In this document: piece after piece, positions 36,378-47,715 of the stretch
How the letters are laid out: each line of letters opens with the position of its first letter
Numbering within the stretch: the stretch's first letter is position 1
From: Roseovarius nanhaiticus
GTDB lineage: Bacteria > Pseudomonadota > Alphaproteobacteria > Rhodobacterales > Rhodobacteraceae
Length of the DNA stretch: 64,000 nucleotides
Assembly (NCBI RefSeq): GCF_900156535.1
Contig: NZ_FTNV01000001.1
Coordinates: 1,488,001-1,552,000, forward strand
Direction of reading: 5' to 3'
Made by a program: the position numbers and the translations under genes
The notes under the pieces: generated by a model
What the model saw: only the letters and a program-made list of their open reading frames with translations
What the model was told of the DNA's origin: nothing
Databases searched by the model: none

Positions 36378-36770
36378 ATGAATGATCCTATCGGCGATAT
36401 GCTCACGCGGATCCGCAACGCCTCGATGCGCGGCAAGTCCACGGTGATGACCCCGGCCTCCAAAATGCGCGAGCGTGTGCTCGGTGTTCTGGCGGACGAA
36501 GGCTATATCCGCGGTTTTGAAGCGACGACTGGCAAAGATGGCCACCCGGCCATCGAGATCAGCCTGAAGTACTTCGATGGCGCCCCCGTCATTCGCGAAA
36601 TGAAGCGGGTCTCCAAGCCCGGTCGTCGCGTCTATCTGGGCGTCAAGGACATCCCTTCGGTCCGTCAGGGCCTCGGTGTGTCGATTGTCTCCACCCCCAA
36701 GGGTGTGATGTCGGATGCAAGCGCGCGCAGCCACAATGTTGGCGGCGAAGTGCTCTGCACGATATTCTAA
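36378..36770 (+). CDS. rpsH: 30S ribosomal protein S8 (uS8)
   Basis: The 130-residue protein starts [21 protein letters not shown] and ends GGEVLCTIF. In E. coli S8 represses the spc operon at the rplE region; no such site was identified here. Confidence 0.98.
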   Translation: MNDPIGDMLTRIRNASMRGKSTVMTPASKMRERVLGVLADEGYIRGFEATTGKDGHPAIEISLKYFDGAPVIREMKRVSKPGRRVYLGVKDIPSVRQGLGVSIVSTPKGVMSDASARSHNVGGEVLCTIF

Positions 36771-36782
36771 GGAGGCCTGAAT

Positions 36783-37316
36783 ATGTCTCGTATCGGCAAA
36801 TTGCCCGTCTCGCTCCCCGATGGTGTCACTGCGTCCCTCAGCGGTCAGCAGCTTGAGATCAAGGGGCCCAAGGACGCCAAGGTGTTCACGTTCACGGATG
36901 ACGTCACGATCGCTATCGAAGATAGCAAGATCACCGTCACCCCGCGTGGCAAGTCCAAGCGCGCCCGCCAGCAGTGGGGCATGACCCGCACTGTGGTGGC
37001 CAATATGGTCCACGGCGCCAAGGAGACGTTCAAGAAAGAGCTGGAAATCCGCGGCGTGGGTTACCGGGCTCAGCTTCAGGGCAATGTCCTGAAACTGAAC
37101 CTCGGCCTGTCGCACGACGTTGATTTTCAAATTCCGGAAGGTGTGACTGTTACCGTCCCCAAGCCCACCGAAATGGTGGTCGAAGGTACGGACAAGCAGC
37201 TCGTCGGTCAGGTCGCGGCAAATATCCGCGATTGGCGTCGTCCCGAGCCCTATAAGGGCAAAGGCATTCGCTACAAAGACGAGTATATCTTCCAGAAAGA
37301 AGGCAAGAAGAAGTAA
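36783..37316 (+). CDS. rplF: 50S ribosomal protein L6 (uL6)
   Basis: The 177-residue protein has two related domains, and the C-terminal signature [23 protein letters not shown]. It lies near the sarcin-ricin loop. AAGGAGG precedes the ATG. Confidence 0.98.
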   Translation: MSRIGKLPVSLPDGVTASLSGQQLEIKGPKDAKVFTFTDDVTIAIEDSKITVTPRGKSKRARQQWGMTRTVVANMVHGAKETFKKELEIRGVGYRAQLQGNVLKLNLGLSHDVDFQIPEGVTVTVPKPTEMVVEGTDKQLVGQVAANIRDWRRPEPYKGKGIRYKDEYIFQKEGKKK

Positions 37317-37327
37317 GGAACGGGTAG

Positions 37328-37687
37328 ATGGCAAACAGCAAAAGAAAACTGTTTCTGAAACGCCGCCTGCGCGTTCGGAACAAACTTCGTCAGGTCAATG
37401 CAGGGCGCATGCGCCTCAGCGTTCACCGCAGCAACAAGAACATCAGCGCTCAGCTGATCGACGATGCGAACGGCGTGACGCTCGCATCGGCCTCGACCCT
37501 CGAGAAGGATCTGGGCATGGTCGGCAAATGCAACGTCGAGGCGGCCATCAAGGTCGGCACGGCGATTGCCGAGCGCGCCAAGAAGGCCGGGGTGAGCGAA
37601 GCTTACTTCGACCGTGGCGGCTTCCTCTTCCACGGCAAGGTGAAGGCTCTGGCCGACGCCGCGCGTGAAGGTGGTCTGAAGATCTGA
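37328..37687 (+). CDS. rplR: 50S ribosomal protein L18 (uL18)
   Basis: The 119-residue 5S-rRNA-binding protein starts [21 protein letters not shown] and ends GRV-like [19 protein letters not shown]. It lies 11 nt after rplF and is followed by a 10-bp hairpin. Confidence 0.98.
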   Translation: MANSKRKLFLKRRLRVRNKLRQVNAGRMRLSVHRSNKNISAQLIDDANGVTLASASTLEKDLGMVGKCNVEAAIKVGTAIAERAKKAGVSEAYFDRGGFLFHGKVKALADAAREGGLKI

Positions 37688-37696
37688 TTTCAGCGT

Positions 37697-37722
37697 AGGC
37701 GGCCCCCAATTCGGGGCCGCCT
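37697..37722 (+). other. Hairpin between rplR and rpsE
   Basis: AGGCGGCCCC / GGGGCCGCCT is a perfect 10-bp stem (37697-37706 with 37713-37722) without a U-tract. It could be a processing or attenuation site within the spc unit. Confidence 0.55.
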
Positions 37723-37807
37723 CGATGATCCGGGGGCGCTTTTGCCCACCTGGATTGAGACATTACAGGCGCCAAGCGTTGCGCCGCCAAGATAAAGGAT
37801 TTGCCAC

Positions 37808-38395
37808 ATGGCAAGAGATGACAACCGTGGCGGTGGCCGCCGCAACCAGCGTGAAGAGGCCCCCGAATTTGCAGACCGTCTGGTCGCGATCAACCGCGTT
37901 TCCAAAACCGTCAAAGGCGGCAAGCGCTTTGGCTTTGCGGCGCTCGTCGTCGTAGGTGACCAGAAGGGCCGTGTCGGCTTTGGCAAGGGTAAGGCCAAGG
38001 AGGTCCCCGAGGCCATCCGCAAGGCGACCGAAGCTGCCAAGCGTGGCATGATCCGCGTTCCGCTGCGCGAGGGCCGCACTCTGCACCACGACATGGAAGG
38101 TCGCCATGGCGCCGGCAAGATCGTGATGCGGACCGCCCCCCAGGGTACCGGCATCATCGCCGGTGGTCCGATGCGCGCCGTGTTCGAAATGCTGGGCGTT
38201 CAGGACGTCGTTGCGAAATCCAACGGCAGCCAGAACCCCTACAACATGATACGCGCCACCATGAACGGCCTGACCAAAGAGTCGAGCCCGCGTCAGGTGG
38301 CACAGCGCCGCGGCAAGAAAGTCGCCGACATCATGGCGACATCCGACGCGCCCGCCATCAAGGGCGAGCAAGCGCCCGTCGCTCAGGAGGGTTAA
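37808..38395 (+). CDS. rpsE: 30S ribosomal protein S5 (uS5)
   Basis: The 195-residue protein has the double-stranded-RNA-like N-domain ([23 protein letters not shown]) and the [20 protein letters not shown] motif. A polar C-terminal extension makes it about 28 residues longer than in E. coli. It is followed 3 nt later by rpmD. Confidence 0.98.
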   Translation: MARDDNRGGGRRNQREEAPEFADRLVAINRVSKTVKGGKRFGFAALVVVGDQKGRVGFGKGKAKEVPEAIRKATEAAKRGMIRVPLREGRTLHHDMEGRHGAGKIVMRTAPQGTGIIAGGPMRAVFEMLGVQDVVAKSNGSQNPYNMIRATMNGLTKESSPRQVAQRRGKKVADIMATSDAPAIKGEQAPVAQEG

Positions 38396-38398
38396 GAC

Positions 38399-38587
38399 AT
38401 GGCCAAGACTATCGTGATCAAGCAGGTGGGCAGCCCCATCCGCCGCCCCGGCGACCAGCGCGCAACGCTGATCGGCCTCGGCCTGAACAAGATGCACCGC
38501 GTGCGCGAGCTGGAGGACACGCCCAGTGTTCGCGGCATGATCAACAAGATCCCGCACATGGTCGAGATCTTGGAAGAGAAGGGCTGA
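38399..38587 (+). CDS. rpmD: 50S ribosomal protein L30 (uL30)
   Basis: The 62-residue protein starts [34 protein letters not shown]. It is of usual length. It is followed by a 14-bp stem terminator that splits the spc unit before rplO. Confidence 0.98.
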   Translation: MAKTIVIKQVGSPIRRPGDQRATLIGLGLNKMHRVRELEDTPSVRGMINKIPHMVEILEEKG

Positions 38588-38611
38588 GGTTTACGCTTCG
38601 CCCGCGAGATA

Positions 38612-38645
38612 AAAGCGCCCCGGCCTGCGATGGCCGGGGCGCTTT
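38612..38645 (+). terminator. Terminator hairpin after rpmD
   Basis: A perfect 14-bp stem (38612-38625 with 38632-38645), AAAGCGCCCCGGCC / GGCCGGGGCGCTTT, with a 6-nt loop. The T-tract is short (3 T). Confidence 0.8.
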
Positions 38646-38671
38646 GCGTTCAGCCCACGGAGAATTCTGCC

Positions 38672-39047
38672 ATGTTCGTCAAAACCTTGTCCGACACCCT
38701 TGGCACCGCCGATCACGTAACCGGTGATGCGTTTGAAAGTCGCCGCGTCTTGCTGGCCCGCGACGGCCTTGGCTATTCGTTTCACGATACGCTGATAAAG
38801 GCCGGCAGCACGCAGCACCTTGAATACAAGAACCATGTCGAGGCAAATTATTGCATCGCGGGCGAAGGCGAGGTCGAGGAGGTTGCCACTGGCCGCACCT
38901 GGCCGCTGACCCCCGGCACGATGGGATAACTATGACGCCCACATCATACGGGCACGAACCGACATGCGCCTGCTTTGCGTTTTTACCCCTGCGCTGGCCG
39001 GAACGGAAACGCATGACGCGGATGGCAGCTACAATCTGCCCGAGTAG
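38672..39047 (+). pseudogene. ectC: Ectoine synthase gene ectC, frameshifted
   Basis: Frame 1 (38672-38929) reads MFVKTLSDTLGTADHVTG..., with the ectoine synthase signature [19 protein letters not shown] and WPLTPGTM, then hits TAA at 38927. From 38934 a second frame continues as [25 protein letters not shown] and ends [12 protein letters not shown] at TAG 39045-39047, matching the EctC C-terminus. Only 10 nt separate the two parts where EctC normally has about 18, consistent with an 8-bp deletion that removed the Tyr-x-Leu-Asp segment. EctC cyclises N-acetyl-diaminobutyrate to ectoine. No ectA or ectB is nearby. A sequencing error cannot be fully excluded. Confidence 0.88.
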
Positions 39048-39068
39048 GCCGCCGGCATCAGGCCGCCC

Positions 39069-39097
39069 TTGCGCGCCGCCGCTGCCCCCGCTATACG
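39069..39097 (+). promoter_or_regulatory. Candidate rplO-secY-adk promoter
   Basis: TTGCGC and TATACG are separated by 17 bp and followed by CGCCC, as at the rpmC promoter. It begins 22 bp after the ectC remnant and 99 bp before rplO. Confidence 0.6.
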
Positions 39098-39195
39098 CGC
39101 CCGAGGTCGGCCGGATTGCCGACTCACAACCCAAGCAAAGCCGCGTTCGGCCGCTCCCGTCGCTGGGGGCCGCATCCGGCACAAGGAGAAGCGAC

Positions 39196-39669
39196 ATGAA
39201 ATTGCATGAACTGCGCGATAATGACGGCGCAACGAAAAAGAAAAAGCGCATCGGCCGTGGTCCCGGCTCGGGCATGGGCAAGACCGGTGGCCGCGGTATC
39301 AAGGGTCAGAAGTCCCGCTCGGGTGTGGCCATCAAGGGCTTTGAGGGCGGCCAGATGCCGCTCTACCAGCGTCTGCCCAAGCGCGGCTTTACCAAGCCGA
39401 ACCGCAAGGAATACTCCGTCGTCAATCTGGGCCTGATCCAGAAATTCATCGACGCGGACAAGCTGGACGCGGGCAAGACCATCACAGAGGACGCGCTGAT
39501 CGAAGCGGGCCTCGTGCGCCGCAAGCTTGATGGGGTGCGTGTCCTGTGCAAGGGTGATGTAACGTCCAAGCTGACCATCGAAGTCACCGGCGCGTCGAAA
39601 TCGGCGGTCGAGGCAGTCGAGAAGGCGGGTGGCAAGCTGACAGTCACAAGCGCCGAGAAGCCTGAATAG
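39196..39669 (+). CDS. rplO: 50S ribosomal protein L15 (uL15)
   Basis: The 157-residue protein starts [22 protein letters not shown], with AAGGAG 9 nt upstream. It has the [16 protein letters not shown] and [14 protein letters not shown] motifs. The frame is open further upstream but crosses the promoter, so the downstream ATG is preferred. Confidence 0.98.
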   Translation: MKLHELRDNDGATKKKKRIGRGPGSGMGKTGGRGIKGQKSRSGVAIKGFEGGQMPLYQRLPKRGFTKPNRKEYSVVNLGLIQKFIDADKLDAGKTITEDALIEAGLVRRKLDGVRVLCKGDVTSKLTIEVTGASKSAVEAVEKAGGKLTVTSAEKPE

Positions 39670-39694
39670 TCTGGCGGCCGAATAAGAGGTTGTG

Positions 39695-39712
39695 AGCGGC
39701 GGGCCCGCCGCT
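39695..39712. repeat. 18-nt perfect palindrome between rplO and secY
   Basis: AGCGGCGGGCCCGCCGCT. It could cruciform or form a short RNA hairpin; no U-tract follows directly. Confidence 0.5.
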
Positions 39713-39798
39713 TACACACTCCGTAGTTTTTCAAAACACGCCGCCGGGCCGCTGGAAAACAGCACCCTGGCGGCGTTGTCATTTCGAGAGAGAGCCGA

Positions 39799-41166
<1,368 letters not shown>

Positions 41167-41814
41167 ATGAACATCATTCTTCTCGGACCGCCGGGCGCGG
41201 GCAAGGGCACCCAGGCACAGCATCTGGTCAAGACGCGGGACATGATCCAGCTCAGCACCGGCGACATGCTGCGCGAGGCCAAGGCCTCCGGCACCGAGAT
41301 GGGCAAGAAGGTTGCCGAAGTGATGGCGCGTGGCGATCTGGTGACGGACGAGATCGTGATCGGCCTGATCCGCGAGAAGCTGGAAGGCGAGAAGGGGGGC
41401 GGCTTCATTTTCGACGGCTTCCCGCGCACCCTGCCGCAGGCCGATGCACTTGGAAAATTGCTCAAGGAAGAGGGCGAGAGCCTGGACGCCGTGATCGAGA
41501 TGCAGGTGGATGACGAGGCGCTTGTGGACCGCATCACGGCCCGTTCCACCTGCGGCGGATGCGGCGCGGTCTATAACGACAATACCAAGCCGATCCCGGA
41601 AGATGGCGTTTGCACCAATTGCGGCAAGAAGGACGATTTTGTCCGCCGTGCCGACGACAACGAGGAGGCGCTGCGCAATCGCCTTATGGAATACTACAAA
41701 AAGACGTCGCCGCTGATTGGTTATTATTACGCCAAGAATATGCTGAGTACCGTCAATGGCCTCGGGTCGATGGAAGAAGTGACGGCCTCGATCGCGGGCA
41801 TTCTCGACGCGTAA
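41167..41814 (+). CDS. adk: Adenylate kinase
   Basis: The 215-residue enzyme converts ATP + AMP to 2 ADP. The P-loop [10 protein letters not shown] is at 7-16, the NMP site contains [13 protein letters not shown], and the LID carries a Cys4 zinc site (CGGC...CTNC), so it is the long, zinc-binding type. It starts at 41167 with no gap after secY. Confidence 0.98.
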   Translation: MNIILLGPPGAGKGTQAQHLVKTRDMIQLSTGDMLREAKASGTEMGKKVAEVMARGDLVTDEIVIGLIREKLEGEKGGGFIFDGFPRTLPQADALGKLLKEEGESLDAVIEMQVDDEALVDRITARSTCGGCGAVYNDNTKPIPEDGVCTNCGKKDDFVRRADDNEEALRNRLMEYYKKTSPLIGYYYAKNMLSTVNGLGSMEEVTASIAGILDA

Positions 41815-41870
41815 ACGCACGGGTTCGCCGCAGCCCGGTAGGGTAGGCGCACAAGATTTGCGCGCTGCCC

Positions 41871-41899
41871 TTGACGCCCCCGGCAAATCCCCCTAACCA
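41871..41899 (+). promoter_or_regulatory. Candidate promoter of the alpha unit (rpsM-rpsK-rpoA-rplQ)
   Basis: TTGACG and TAACCA are separated by 17 bp, 150 bp before rpsM. The -10 is weak. Confidence 0.45.
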
Positions 41900-42051
41900 G
41901 CACCATCCCGCAAGGGACGCTGATTCATATGGGGTTTGCCCATACCGAATCGATCACCTGAATTCAGCTACGGCCCAGGGCGACCGCCTCGGGCCTGCGT
42001 TGTGAAAAAAGGGCCCGGAATTACGGGCTCGCAACGAAAAGGAATATGCAC

Positions 42052-42420
42052 GTGGCACGTATCGCCGGCGTCAACATCCCGACGCATAAACGGGTTCCCA
42101 TCGCCCTCACCTATGTCACCGGTATCGGCCATTCGACGGCCAAGACCATCTGCGACGCGGTCGGCATCGACCATTCGCGCCGCGTCAACGAGCTGAGCGA
42201 CACCGAAGCCGTCCAGCTGCGCGAGTATATCGACGCGAACCTGACCGTCGAAGGCGACCTGCGCCGTGAGACGCAGATGAACATCAAGCGTCTGATGGAC
42301 CTTGGCTGCTATCGCGGTCTGCGCCACCGCCGGAACCTGCCGGTTCGCGGCCAGCGTACCCATACCAATGCTCGCACCCGCAAAGGCCCCGCAAAGGCCA
42401 TTGCCGGCAAGAAGAAATAA
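42052..42420 (+). CDS. rpsM: 30S ribosomal protein S13 (uS13)
   Basis: The 122-residue protein is read from GTG at 42052 ([14 protein letters not shown]), the family's usual start, with AAGG 9 nt upstream. An ATG two codons earlier at 42046 is in frame but too close to the ribosome site. It has the [25 protein letters not shown] tail and forms bridges to the large subunit. Confidence 0.96.
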   Translation: MARIAGVNIPTHKRVPIALTYVTGIGHSTAKTICDAVGIDHSRRVNELSDTEAVQLREYIDANLTVEGDLRRETQMNIKRLMDLGCYRGLRHRRNLPVRGQRTHTNARTRKGPAKAIAGKKK

Positions 42421-42435
42421 GGGAGGGCTCACGAC

Positions 42436-42825
42436 ATGGCACGCGATACCCGCCGCACGAAAAAGAAGGTTTCCAAGAACATCGCCACTGGCGTTGCGCA
42501 TGTGAACTCTTCGTTCAACAACACCAAGATCCTGATCTCCGACGTTCAGGGCAATGCGATTGCATGGTCCTCGGCCGGCAGCTGTGGCTTCAAGGGCTCG
42601 CGCAAGTCGACGCCCTACGCCGCCCAGCTGGCCGCAGAAGATGCCGGCAAGAAGGCGCAAGAGCACGGCATGCGCACGCTGGAAGTCGAAGTGCAGGGCC
42701 CCGGTTCGGGCCGCGAGAGCGCGCTGCGCGCTCTGGCTGCCGTCGGCTTCAACATCACGTCCATCCGCGACGTGACGCCGATGGCGCATAACGGCTGCCG
42801 TCCGCCGAAGCGCCGCCGCGTCTGA
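42436..42825 (+). CDS. rpsK: 30S ribosomal protein S11 (uS11)
   Basis: The 129-residue protein has the [21 protein letters not shown] and [13 protein letters not shown] motifs and ends [12 protein letters not shown]. It lines the platform at the mRNA exit. Confidence 0.98.
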   Translation: MARDTRRTKKKVSKNIATGVAHVNSSFNNTKILISDVQGNAIAWSSAGSCGFKGSRKSTPYAAQLAAEDAGKKAQEHGMRTLEVEVQGPGSGRESALRALAAVGFNITSIRDVTPMAHNGCRPPKRRRV

Positions 42826-42938
42826 GGCCACTATTTCAAGTGGGGCTGCGCATGTCCGCGCGGCCCCATTTACGTCATTTAGAAACCTCGGGCGTCTCGG
42901 CCGTCGGACATGCGGGCGGGACTGGTATGGAGGGACAC

Positions 42939-43955
42939 ATGATCCACAAAAATTGGGCTGAATTGATCAAGCCGACCCAGCTTGACGTCAAGCCGGGCAA
43001 TGACCCGCTGCGTCACGCCACGGTCGTCGCCGAGCCGCTGGAACGCGGCTTTGGTCTGACCCTTGGCAACGCGCTGCGCCGCGTTCTGATGTCGTCGCTG
43101 CAAGGCGCGGCCATCACCGCCGTTCAGATCGACAACGTGCTGCACGAGTTTTCGTCGGTCGCGGGTGTCCGCGAGGATGTCACCGACATCATCCTGAACC
43201 TCAAGGGCGTTGCGCTCCGCATGGAAGTCGAAGGGCCCAAGCGCCTGTCGATCAGTGCCAAGGGCCCCGGCATCGTCACCGCTGGCGATATCTCGGACAG
43301 CTCGGGCATCGAGGTTCTGAACCGCGATCACGTGATCTGCCACCTCGACGAGGGCGCGGATCTCTTCATGGAGCTGACCGTCAACACCGGCAAAGGTTAC
43401 GTCGCGGCTGACAAGAACAAGCCCGAGGATGCGCCGATCGGCATGATCCCCGTCGACGCGATCTACAGCCCCGTCCGCCGTGTCAGCTATGACGTGCAGC
43501 CCACCCGCGAGGGCCAGGTGCTGGATTATGACAAGCTGACGATGAAGATCGAAACCGATGGCTCGATCAGCCCCGATGATGCCGTGGCCTATGCCGCGCG
43601 CATTCTGCAGGACCAGCTGAGCATCTTCGTCAACTTCGACGAGCCCGAGTCCGCTGGCCGCCAAGACGACGAGGACGGTCTTGAGTTTAACCCGCTTCTG
43701 CTCAAGAAGGTGGACGAGCTGGAACTGTCGGTGCGTTCGGCCAACTGCCTCAAGAACGACAACATCGTCTATATCGGCGATCTGATCCAGAAGACCGAAG
43801 CCGAGATGCTGCGCACGCCGAACTTCGGCCGCAAGTCCTTGAACGAGATCAAGGAAGTGCTGTCGGGCATGGGCCTGCACCTTGGCATGGATGTCGAGGA
43901 TTGGCCGCCCGACAATATCGAGGATCTGGCGAAGAAATTCGAAGACGCCTTTTGA
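42939..43955 (+). CDS. rpoA: DNA-directed RNA polymerase subunit alpha
   Basis: The 338-residue protein starts [21 protein letters not shown], with GGAGGG upstream. The N-terminal domain drives dimerisation and beta/beta' assembly ([21 protein letters not shown]). The C-terminal domain (about 255-325) binds UP elements and activators ([16 protein letters not shown]..., [16 protein letters not shown]). Confidence 0.99.
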   Translation: MIHKNWAELIKPTQLDVKPGNDPLRHATVVAEPLERGFGLTLGNALRRVLMSSLQGAAITAVQIDNVLHEFSSVAGVREDVTDIILNLKGVALRMEVEGPKRLSISAKGPGIVTAGDISDSSGIEVLNRDHVICHLDEGADLFMELTVNTGKGYVAADKNKPEDAPIGMIPVDAIYSPVRRVSYDVQPTREGQVLDYDKLTMKIETDGSISPDDAVAYAARILQDQLSIFVNFDEPESAGRQDDEDGLEFNPLLLKKVDELELSVRSANCLKNDNIVYIGDLIQKTEAEMLRTPNFGRKSLNEIKEVLSGMGLHLGMDVEDWPPDNIEDLAKKFEDAF

Positions 43956-44090
43956 TGAATTCGCAGGTCGGGCCCTATGGTCCGGCCTGCAAATACCCGG
44001 GCACATGCCCCAAGGAGAGCGGCGCGGCACGCACCCCGCCGCCAGACAAAGCAAAACGGCCCGTAGAGGGCAAATCTAGGAGTATTACAC

Positions 44091-44516
44091 ATGCGTCACG
44101 CAAGAGGTTACCGCCGCCTGAACCGCACCCACGAGCACCGCAAGGCGCTGTGGGCGAACATGGCCGGCTCGCTCATCGAACATGAGCAGATCAAGACGAC
44201 ACTGCCGAAAGCCAAGGAACTGCGCCGCATCATCGAAAAGATGATCACGCTGGGCAAGCGCGGCGATCTGCACGCCCGCCGCCAGGCTGCCGCACAGCTG
44301 AAGCAGGACCAGTATGTCGAGAAGCTGTTCGCGGTTCTGGGCCCGCGCTACAAGGACCGTCAGGGTGGCTATGTCCGCGTTCTGAAGGCCGGCTTCCGCT
44401 ATGGCGACATGGCCCCGATGGCGATCATCGAATTCGTCGACCGCGATCCGGCCGCCAAGGGCAAGGCCGACAAAGAGCGTGTCGCTGCCGAAATGGCGGA
44501 TCTGGACGAAGAATAA
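44091..44516 (+). CDS. rplQ: 50S ribosomal protein L17 (bL17)
   Basis: The 141-residue protein starts [24 protein letters not shown] and has the [25 protein letters not shown] core. A charged C-terminal tail makes it slightly longer than in E. coli. It ends the ribosomal supercluster. Confidence 0.98.
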   Translation: MRHARGYRRLNRTHEHRKALWANMAGSLIEHEQIKTTLPKAKELRRIIEKMITLGKRGDLHARRQAAAQLKQDQYVEKLFAVLGPRYKDRQGGYVRVLKAGFRYGDMAPMAIIEFVDRDPAAKGKADKERVAAEMADLDEE

Positions 44517-44543
44517 GCGCCGCCCGAAAGGGCAGGTGACGAG

Positions 44544-44579
44544 GGCCCTCGCCGGGATCGGCGGGGGCCTTTTGCTTTT
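44544..44579 (+). terminator. Intrinsic terminator after rplQ
   Basis: An 11-bp stem (44544-44554 with 44559-44569, one T-G wobble) with GGAT loop is followed by TTTTGCTTTT. It closes the alpha unit. Confidence 0.88.
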
Positions 44580-44658
44580 CTGTCCAGGTGCGCGGAAACT
44601 TGCAATCGCGCGCTACGGGGCGCATATCGCGTGGGCAGACCTGCTTTCGGAGGCGCTC

Positions 44659-46038
44659 ATGCTGAAACCCCTCGCCATCGCGCTTATTGCTTTTGCTGTG
44701 CCCGCCGCGGCGCAAATGACAGTCCCGCAAAGCAGTGCCCAGATCCAGATGGGCTTCGTGCCGGTGGTCAAGTCCGTGACCCCCGCCGTCGTCAACATCT
44801 ACGCGCGCCGCGTGATCGAGGGGCGGGCCAGCCCCTTCGCCGACGATCCATTCTTTGGCCAGCTTTTCCAGAATTTCGGCGGGCAGCGCCCGCGCGTGGA
44901 AAACTCGCTCGGCTCCGGTGTCATCCTTGGCAGTGACGGTATCGTGGTGTCCAATTATCATGTCGTGGGGCAGGCGACCGATATTCGCGTCGTTCTGAAT
45001 GACCGCCGCGAATTCGATGCAACGGTCCTTCTGGCCGACGAGGAAAGCGATCTGGCGATCCTGAAACTCGAGGACGGTGCCGACCTGCCCGCGCTCGCGC
45101 TGCGCGACAGCGACAGCGTCGAGGTGGGCGAGCTGGTGCTGGCCGTGGGCAACCCCTTTGGCGTGGGCCAGACCGTCAGCAGCGGCATCGTCTCGGGCCT
45201 TGCGCGGTCGGGGACCGCCACGGGCAATGCGCGCGGCTATTTCATCCAGACGGACGCGCCGATCAATCCGGGCAATTCGGGCGGCGCGCTGGTGGATGTG
45301 AACGGCGCGCTCATCGGGATCAACACGTCGATCCTCAGCCGCTCGGGCGGCTCGAACGGGATCGGCTTTGCCATTCCCGCCGCGCTGGTGCGCCAATTCG
45401 TCGATCAGGCCCGCGCGGGAGAGACGCGGTTTCAGCGGCCATGGGCGGGCGTCAGCGGACAGCCGGTCAGCTATGACATGGCCGAGGGGCTGGGCCTGCC
45501 GCGTGCCAGCGGCATCATCCTGTCGGACATGCATCCGGCCAGCCCCTTCGCCGCCGCGGGTCTGCGGACGGGGGACGTGATCCTGACGGTGGACGGGCAG
45601 GAGGTGAACGGCCCGGCCGAGATGATCTACCGTATGAGCGTCGCGGGGCTAGGCGCAGATGTGACGCTGGATGTGGTGCAGCGGGGCGAGACCCGGCAGG
45701 TCAGCGTACCCATGCTGCGCGCGCCGGATGAGCCGCCCCGCGCGACGCTGACCACCGGCGCGCGCGCGGCTGTGCCGGGCGTGACGCTCAGCACCGTGAA
45801 CCCTGCCGTGATGGCCGAGTATGACCTGCCGCTGACCGCTCAGGGCGCACTGGTCGAGAACCCGGGCGAAGTGGGCGCGCGGGCGGGCTTGCGCGCGGGT
45901 GATGTGATCCTCAGCATAAACGGCGCCGCTGTCACCGATAGCGCCACCGCAGAGGCCGCGCTGGAGGCCGCCGAGCGGCGCCTCGCGCTGGATATTCAGC
46001 GCGGGCAGCGGCGGCTGACCATGCGCTTCCGGCTCTAG
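44659..46038 (+). CDS. Periplasmic DegP/DegQ-type serine protease (two PDZ domains)
   Basis: The 459-residue protein has a signal peptide (1-18, ending AAA) and a trypsin-like domain with His101 (SNYHVVG), Asp131 (ESDLAIL) and Ser207 (NPGNSGGALVD). Two PDZ-like domains follow (about 280-360 and 370-455). It should degrade or refold envelope proteins. I start at the ATG at 44659, which has GGAGG upstream and leads the signal peptide. The gene ends 3 nt before rarA. Confidence 0.94.
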   Translation: MLKPLAIALIAFAVPAAAQMTVPQSSAQIQMGFVPVVKSVTPAVVNIYARRVIEGRASPFADDPFFGQLFQNFGGQRPRVENSLGSGVILGSDGIVVSNYHVVGQATDIRVVLNDRREFDATVLLADEESDLAILKLEDGADLPALALRDSDSVEVGELVLAVGNPFGVGQTVSSGIVSGLARSGTATGNARGYFIQTDAPINPGNSGGALVDVNGALIGINTSILSRSGGSNGIGFAIPAALVRQFVDQARAGETRFQRPWAGVSGQPVSYDMAEGLGLPRASGIILSDMHPASPFAAAGLRTGDVILTVDGQEVNGPAEMIYRMSVAGLGADVTLDVVQRGETRQVSVPMLRAPDEPPRATLTTGARAAVPGVTLSTVNPAVMAEYDLPLTAQGALVENPGEVGARAGLRAGDVILSINGAAVTDSATAEAALEAAERRLALDIQRGQRRLTMRFRL

Positions 46039-46041
46039 GTC

Positions 46042-47352
46042 ATGGCGGATCTCTTTGATACCGGCGAGGCGCCGATCGGCCAGCCGCAGGGGCATCGCCC
46101 GCTGGCGGATCGTCTGCGCCCCAAGGCCTTGGGTGAGGTGATTGGGCAGGAGCAGGTGCTGGGCGATGAGGCGCCGCTCGGTGTCATGCTGGCCGCCGGC
46201 AGCCTTGGCAGCCTGATTTTCTGGGGTCCGCCCGGCGTGGGCAAGACGACCATCGCGCGCCTTTTGGCGGATGTGACGGATCTGCATTTCATCCAGATCA
46301 GCGCTATCTTTTCGGGCGTGGCGGACCTCAAGAAGGTCTTTCAGGAGGCCAAGCACCGTGCCGCGAACGGGCAGGGGACGCTGCTCTTCGTGGACGAGAT
46401 CCACCGTTTCAACAAGGCGCAGCAGGACGGCTTCCTGCCCTATATGGAGGATGGCACGATCCTTCTGGTCGGCGCCACCACCGAGAACCCGAGTTTCGAG
46501 TTGAACGCCGCCCTTCTCAGCCGCTCTCAGGTCTTGATACTGACCCGCCTGACCCTCGCGGACCTTGAGCGCCTTGCCCAGCGGGCCGAGCGAGAACTGG
46601 ACCGTGCGCTGCCGCTGGATGGCCCGGCGCGCGAGGCTCTGCTGGAGATGGCCGACGGCGACGGGCGCGCGCTGCTCAATCTGATCGAGCAGATCATGGC
46701 CTGGAAGATCGAGGGCAAGCTGGACACCGAAGGACTGGCCAGCCGCCTGATGCGCCGCGCCGCGAAATACGACAAATCGGGCGACGAGCATTACAATCTC
46801 ATCTCGGCCCTGCACAAATCCGTGCGCGGATCCGATCCCGATGCCGCTGCCTACTGGCTGGCGCGCATGCTGACCGGGGGCGAGGATCCGCGCTATCTCG
46901 CGCGGCGCATCACGCGCATGGCGGTCGAGGATATCGGCCTTGCCGACACGCATGCGCACCGCGTCTGCCTGGACGCCTGGGAGACCTATGAGAGGCTGGG
47001 CTCGCCCGAGGGGGAATTGGCCTTGGGGCAGGCGGTGATCTATCTCGCCCTCGCGCCGAAATCGAATGCCGGATATGCCGCATTCAAGGCGGCGATGCGC
47101 GAGGCCAAGAAAACCGGATCCGAGCCGCCGCCCAAACATATTCTGAACGCGCCGACCAAGCTGATGAAAGAGCAGGGCTTTGGCGCGGGCTACGCTTATG
47201 ATCACGACGCAGAAGACGCGTTTTCGGGCCAGAACTACTTCCCCGAGACAATGAAGCGCCCGGTCCTCTATCAGCCGGTCGAGCGGGGATTCGAGCGCGA
47301 GTTGAAAAAACGCGTGGATTACTTCGCCAAGCTGCGGATGAAGCGGGATTAG
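46042..47352 (+). CDS. rarA: Replication-associated recombination protein A (RarA/MgsA)
   Basis: The 436-residue AAA+ ATPase has Walker A GPPGVGKTT (near 63-71), Walker B LLFVDEIHRFNK (near 115-126) and sensor ATTENPSFELNAALLSR. The C-terminal tetramerisation region ends RFERELKKRV-like. It acts at stalled forks with SSB. It lies 3 nt after the protease gene, so the two are probably cotranscribed. Confidence 0.96.
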   Translation: MADLFDTGEAPIGQPQGHRPLADRLRPKALGEVIGQEQVLGDEAPLGVMLAAGSLGSLIFWGPPGVGKTTIARLLADVTDLHFIQISAIFSGVADLKKVFQEAKHRAANGQGTLLFVDEIHRFNKAQQDGFLPYMEDGTILLVGATTENPSFELNAALLSRSQVLILTRLTLADLERLAQRAERELDRALPLDGPAREALLEMADGDGRALLNLIEQIMAWKIEGKLDTEGLASRLMRRAAKYDKSGDEHYNLISALHKSVRGSDPDAAAYWLARMLTGGEDPRYLARRITRMAVEDIGLADTHAHRVCLDAWETYERLGSPEGELALGQAVIYLALAPKSNAGYAAFKAAMREAKKTGSEPPPKHILNAPTKLMKEQGFGAGYAYDHDAEDAFSGQNYFPETMKRPVLYQPVERGFERELKKRVDYFAKLRMKRD

Positions 47353-47715
47353 ATCTCGTCGGCACAACCCCAGCGGGAAAGTGGCCTGTTTGCGACATTT
47401 CGGGCGGCCGAATTTGGGCGTGACGCCACGTAATCTGACGGTGGTGACCTCCCTTTTTTATAGGGCATTAGATCACGAACACTGCGGGTCAAGCCATAAA
47501 AACAAGGGATTGTGCGGTATTCTTACTGGCGGTGCGCGCTGTGACGTGTTGTAATCCGCACATGTCGCAATCAGTCTATTGCTTTGCAGTGCTGAACCAA
47601 CGCCGCGCCGTCCCGGCTTTCACCGGGGTTGGGTGCCATGGGGGGCGCTGACATTTGCATGCCCAAGCCTGACTGATTGTACGATCAAACGATCCACCAC
47701 AGACGGAGGTTTTCT
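47353..47715. other. 363-bp spacer upstream of the ABC importer
   Basis: It contains a T6 run near 47454, which may end the rarA transcript, and a small CCCGG/CCGGG hairpin (47612-47627). I see no convincing -35/-10 pair and no gene. Confidence 0.5.

Noticed and set aside
38672-39047. Programmed frameshift in ectC
   Set aside because: No slippery heptamer is visible and about 8 nt appear to be missing, which fits deletion better than programmed shifting.
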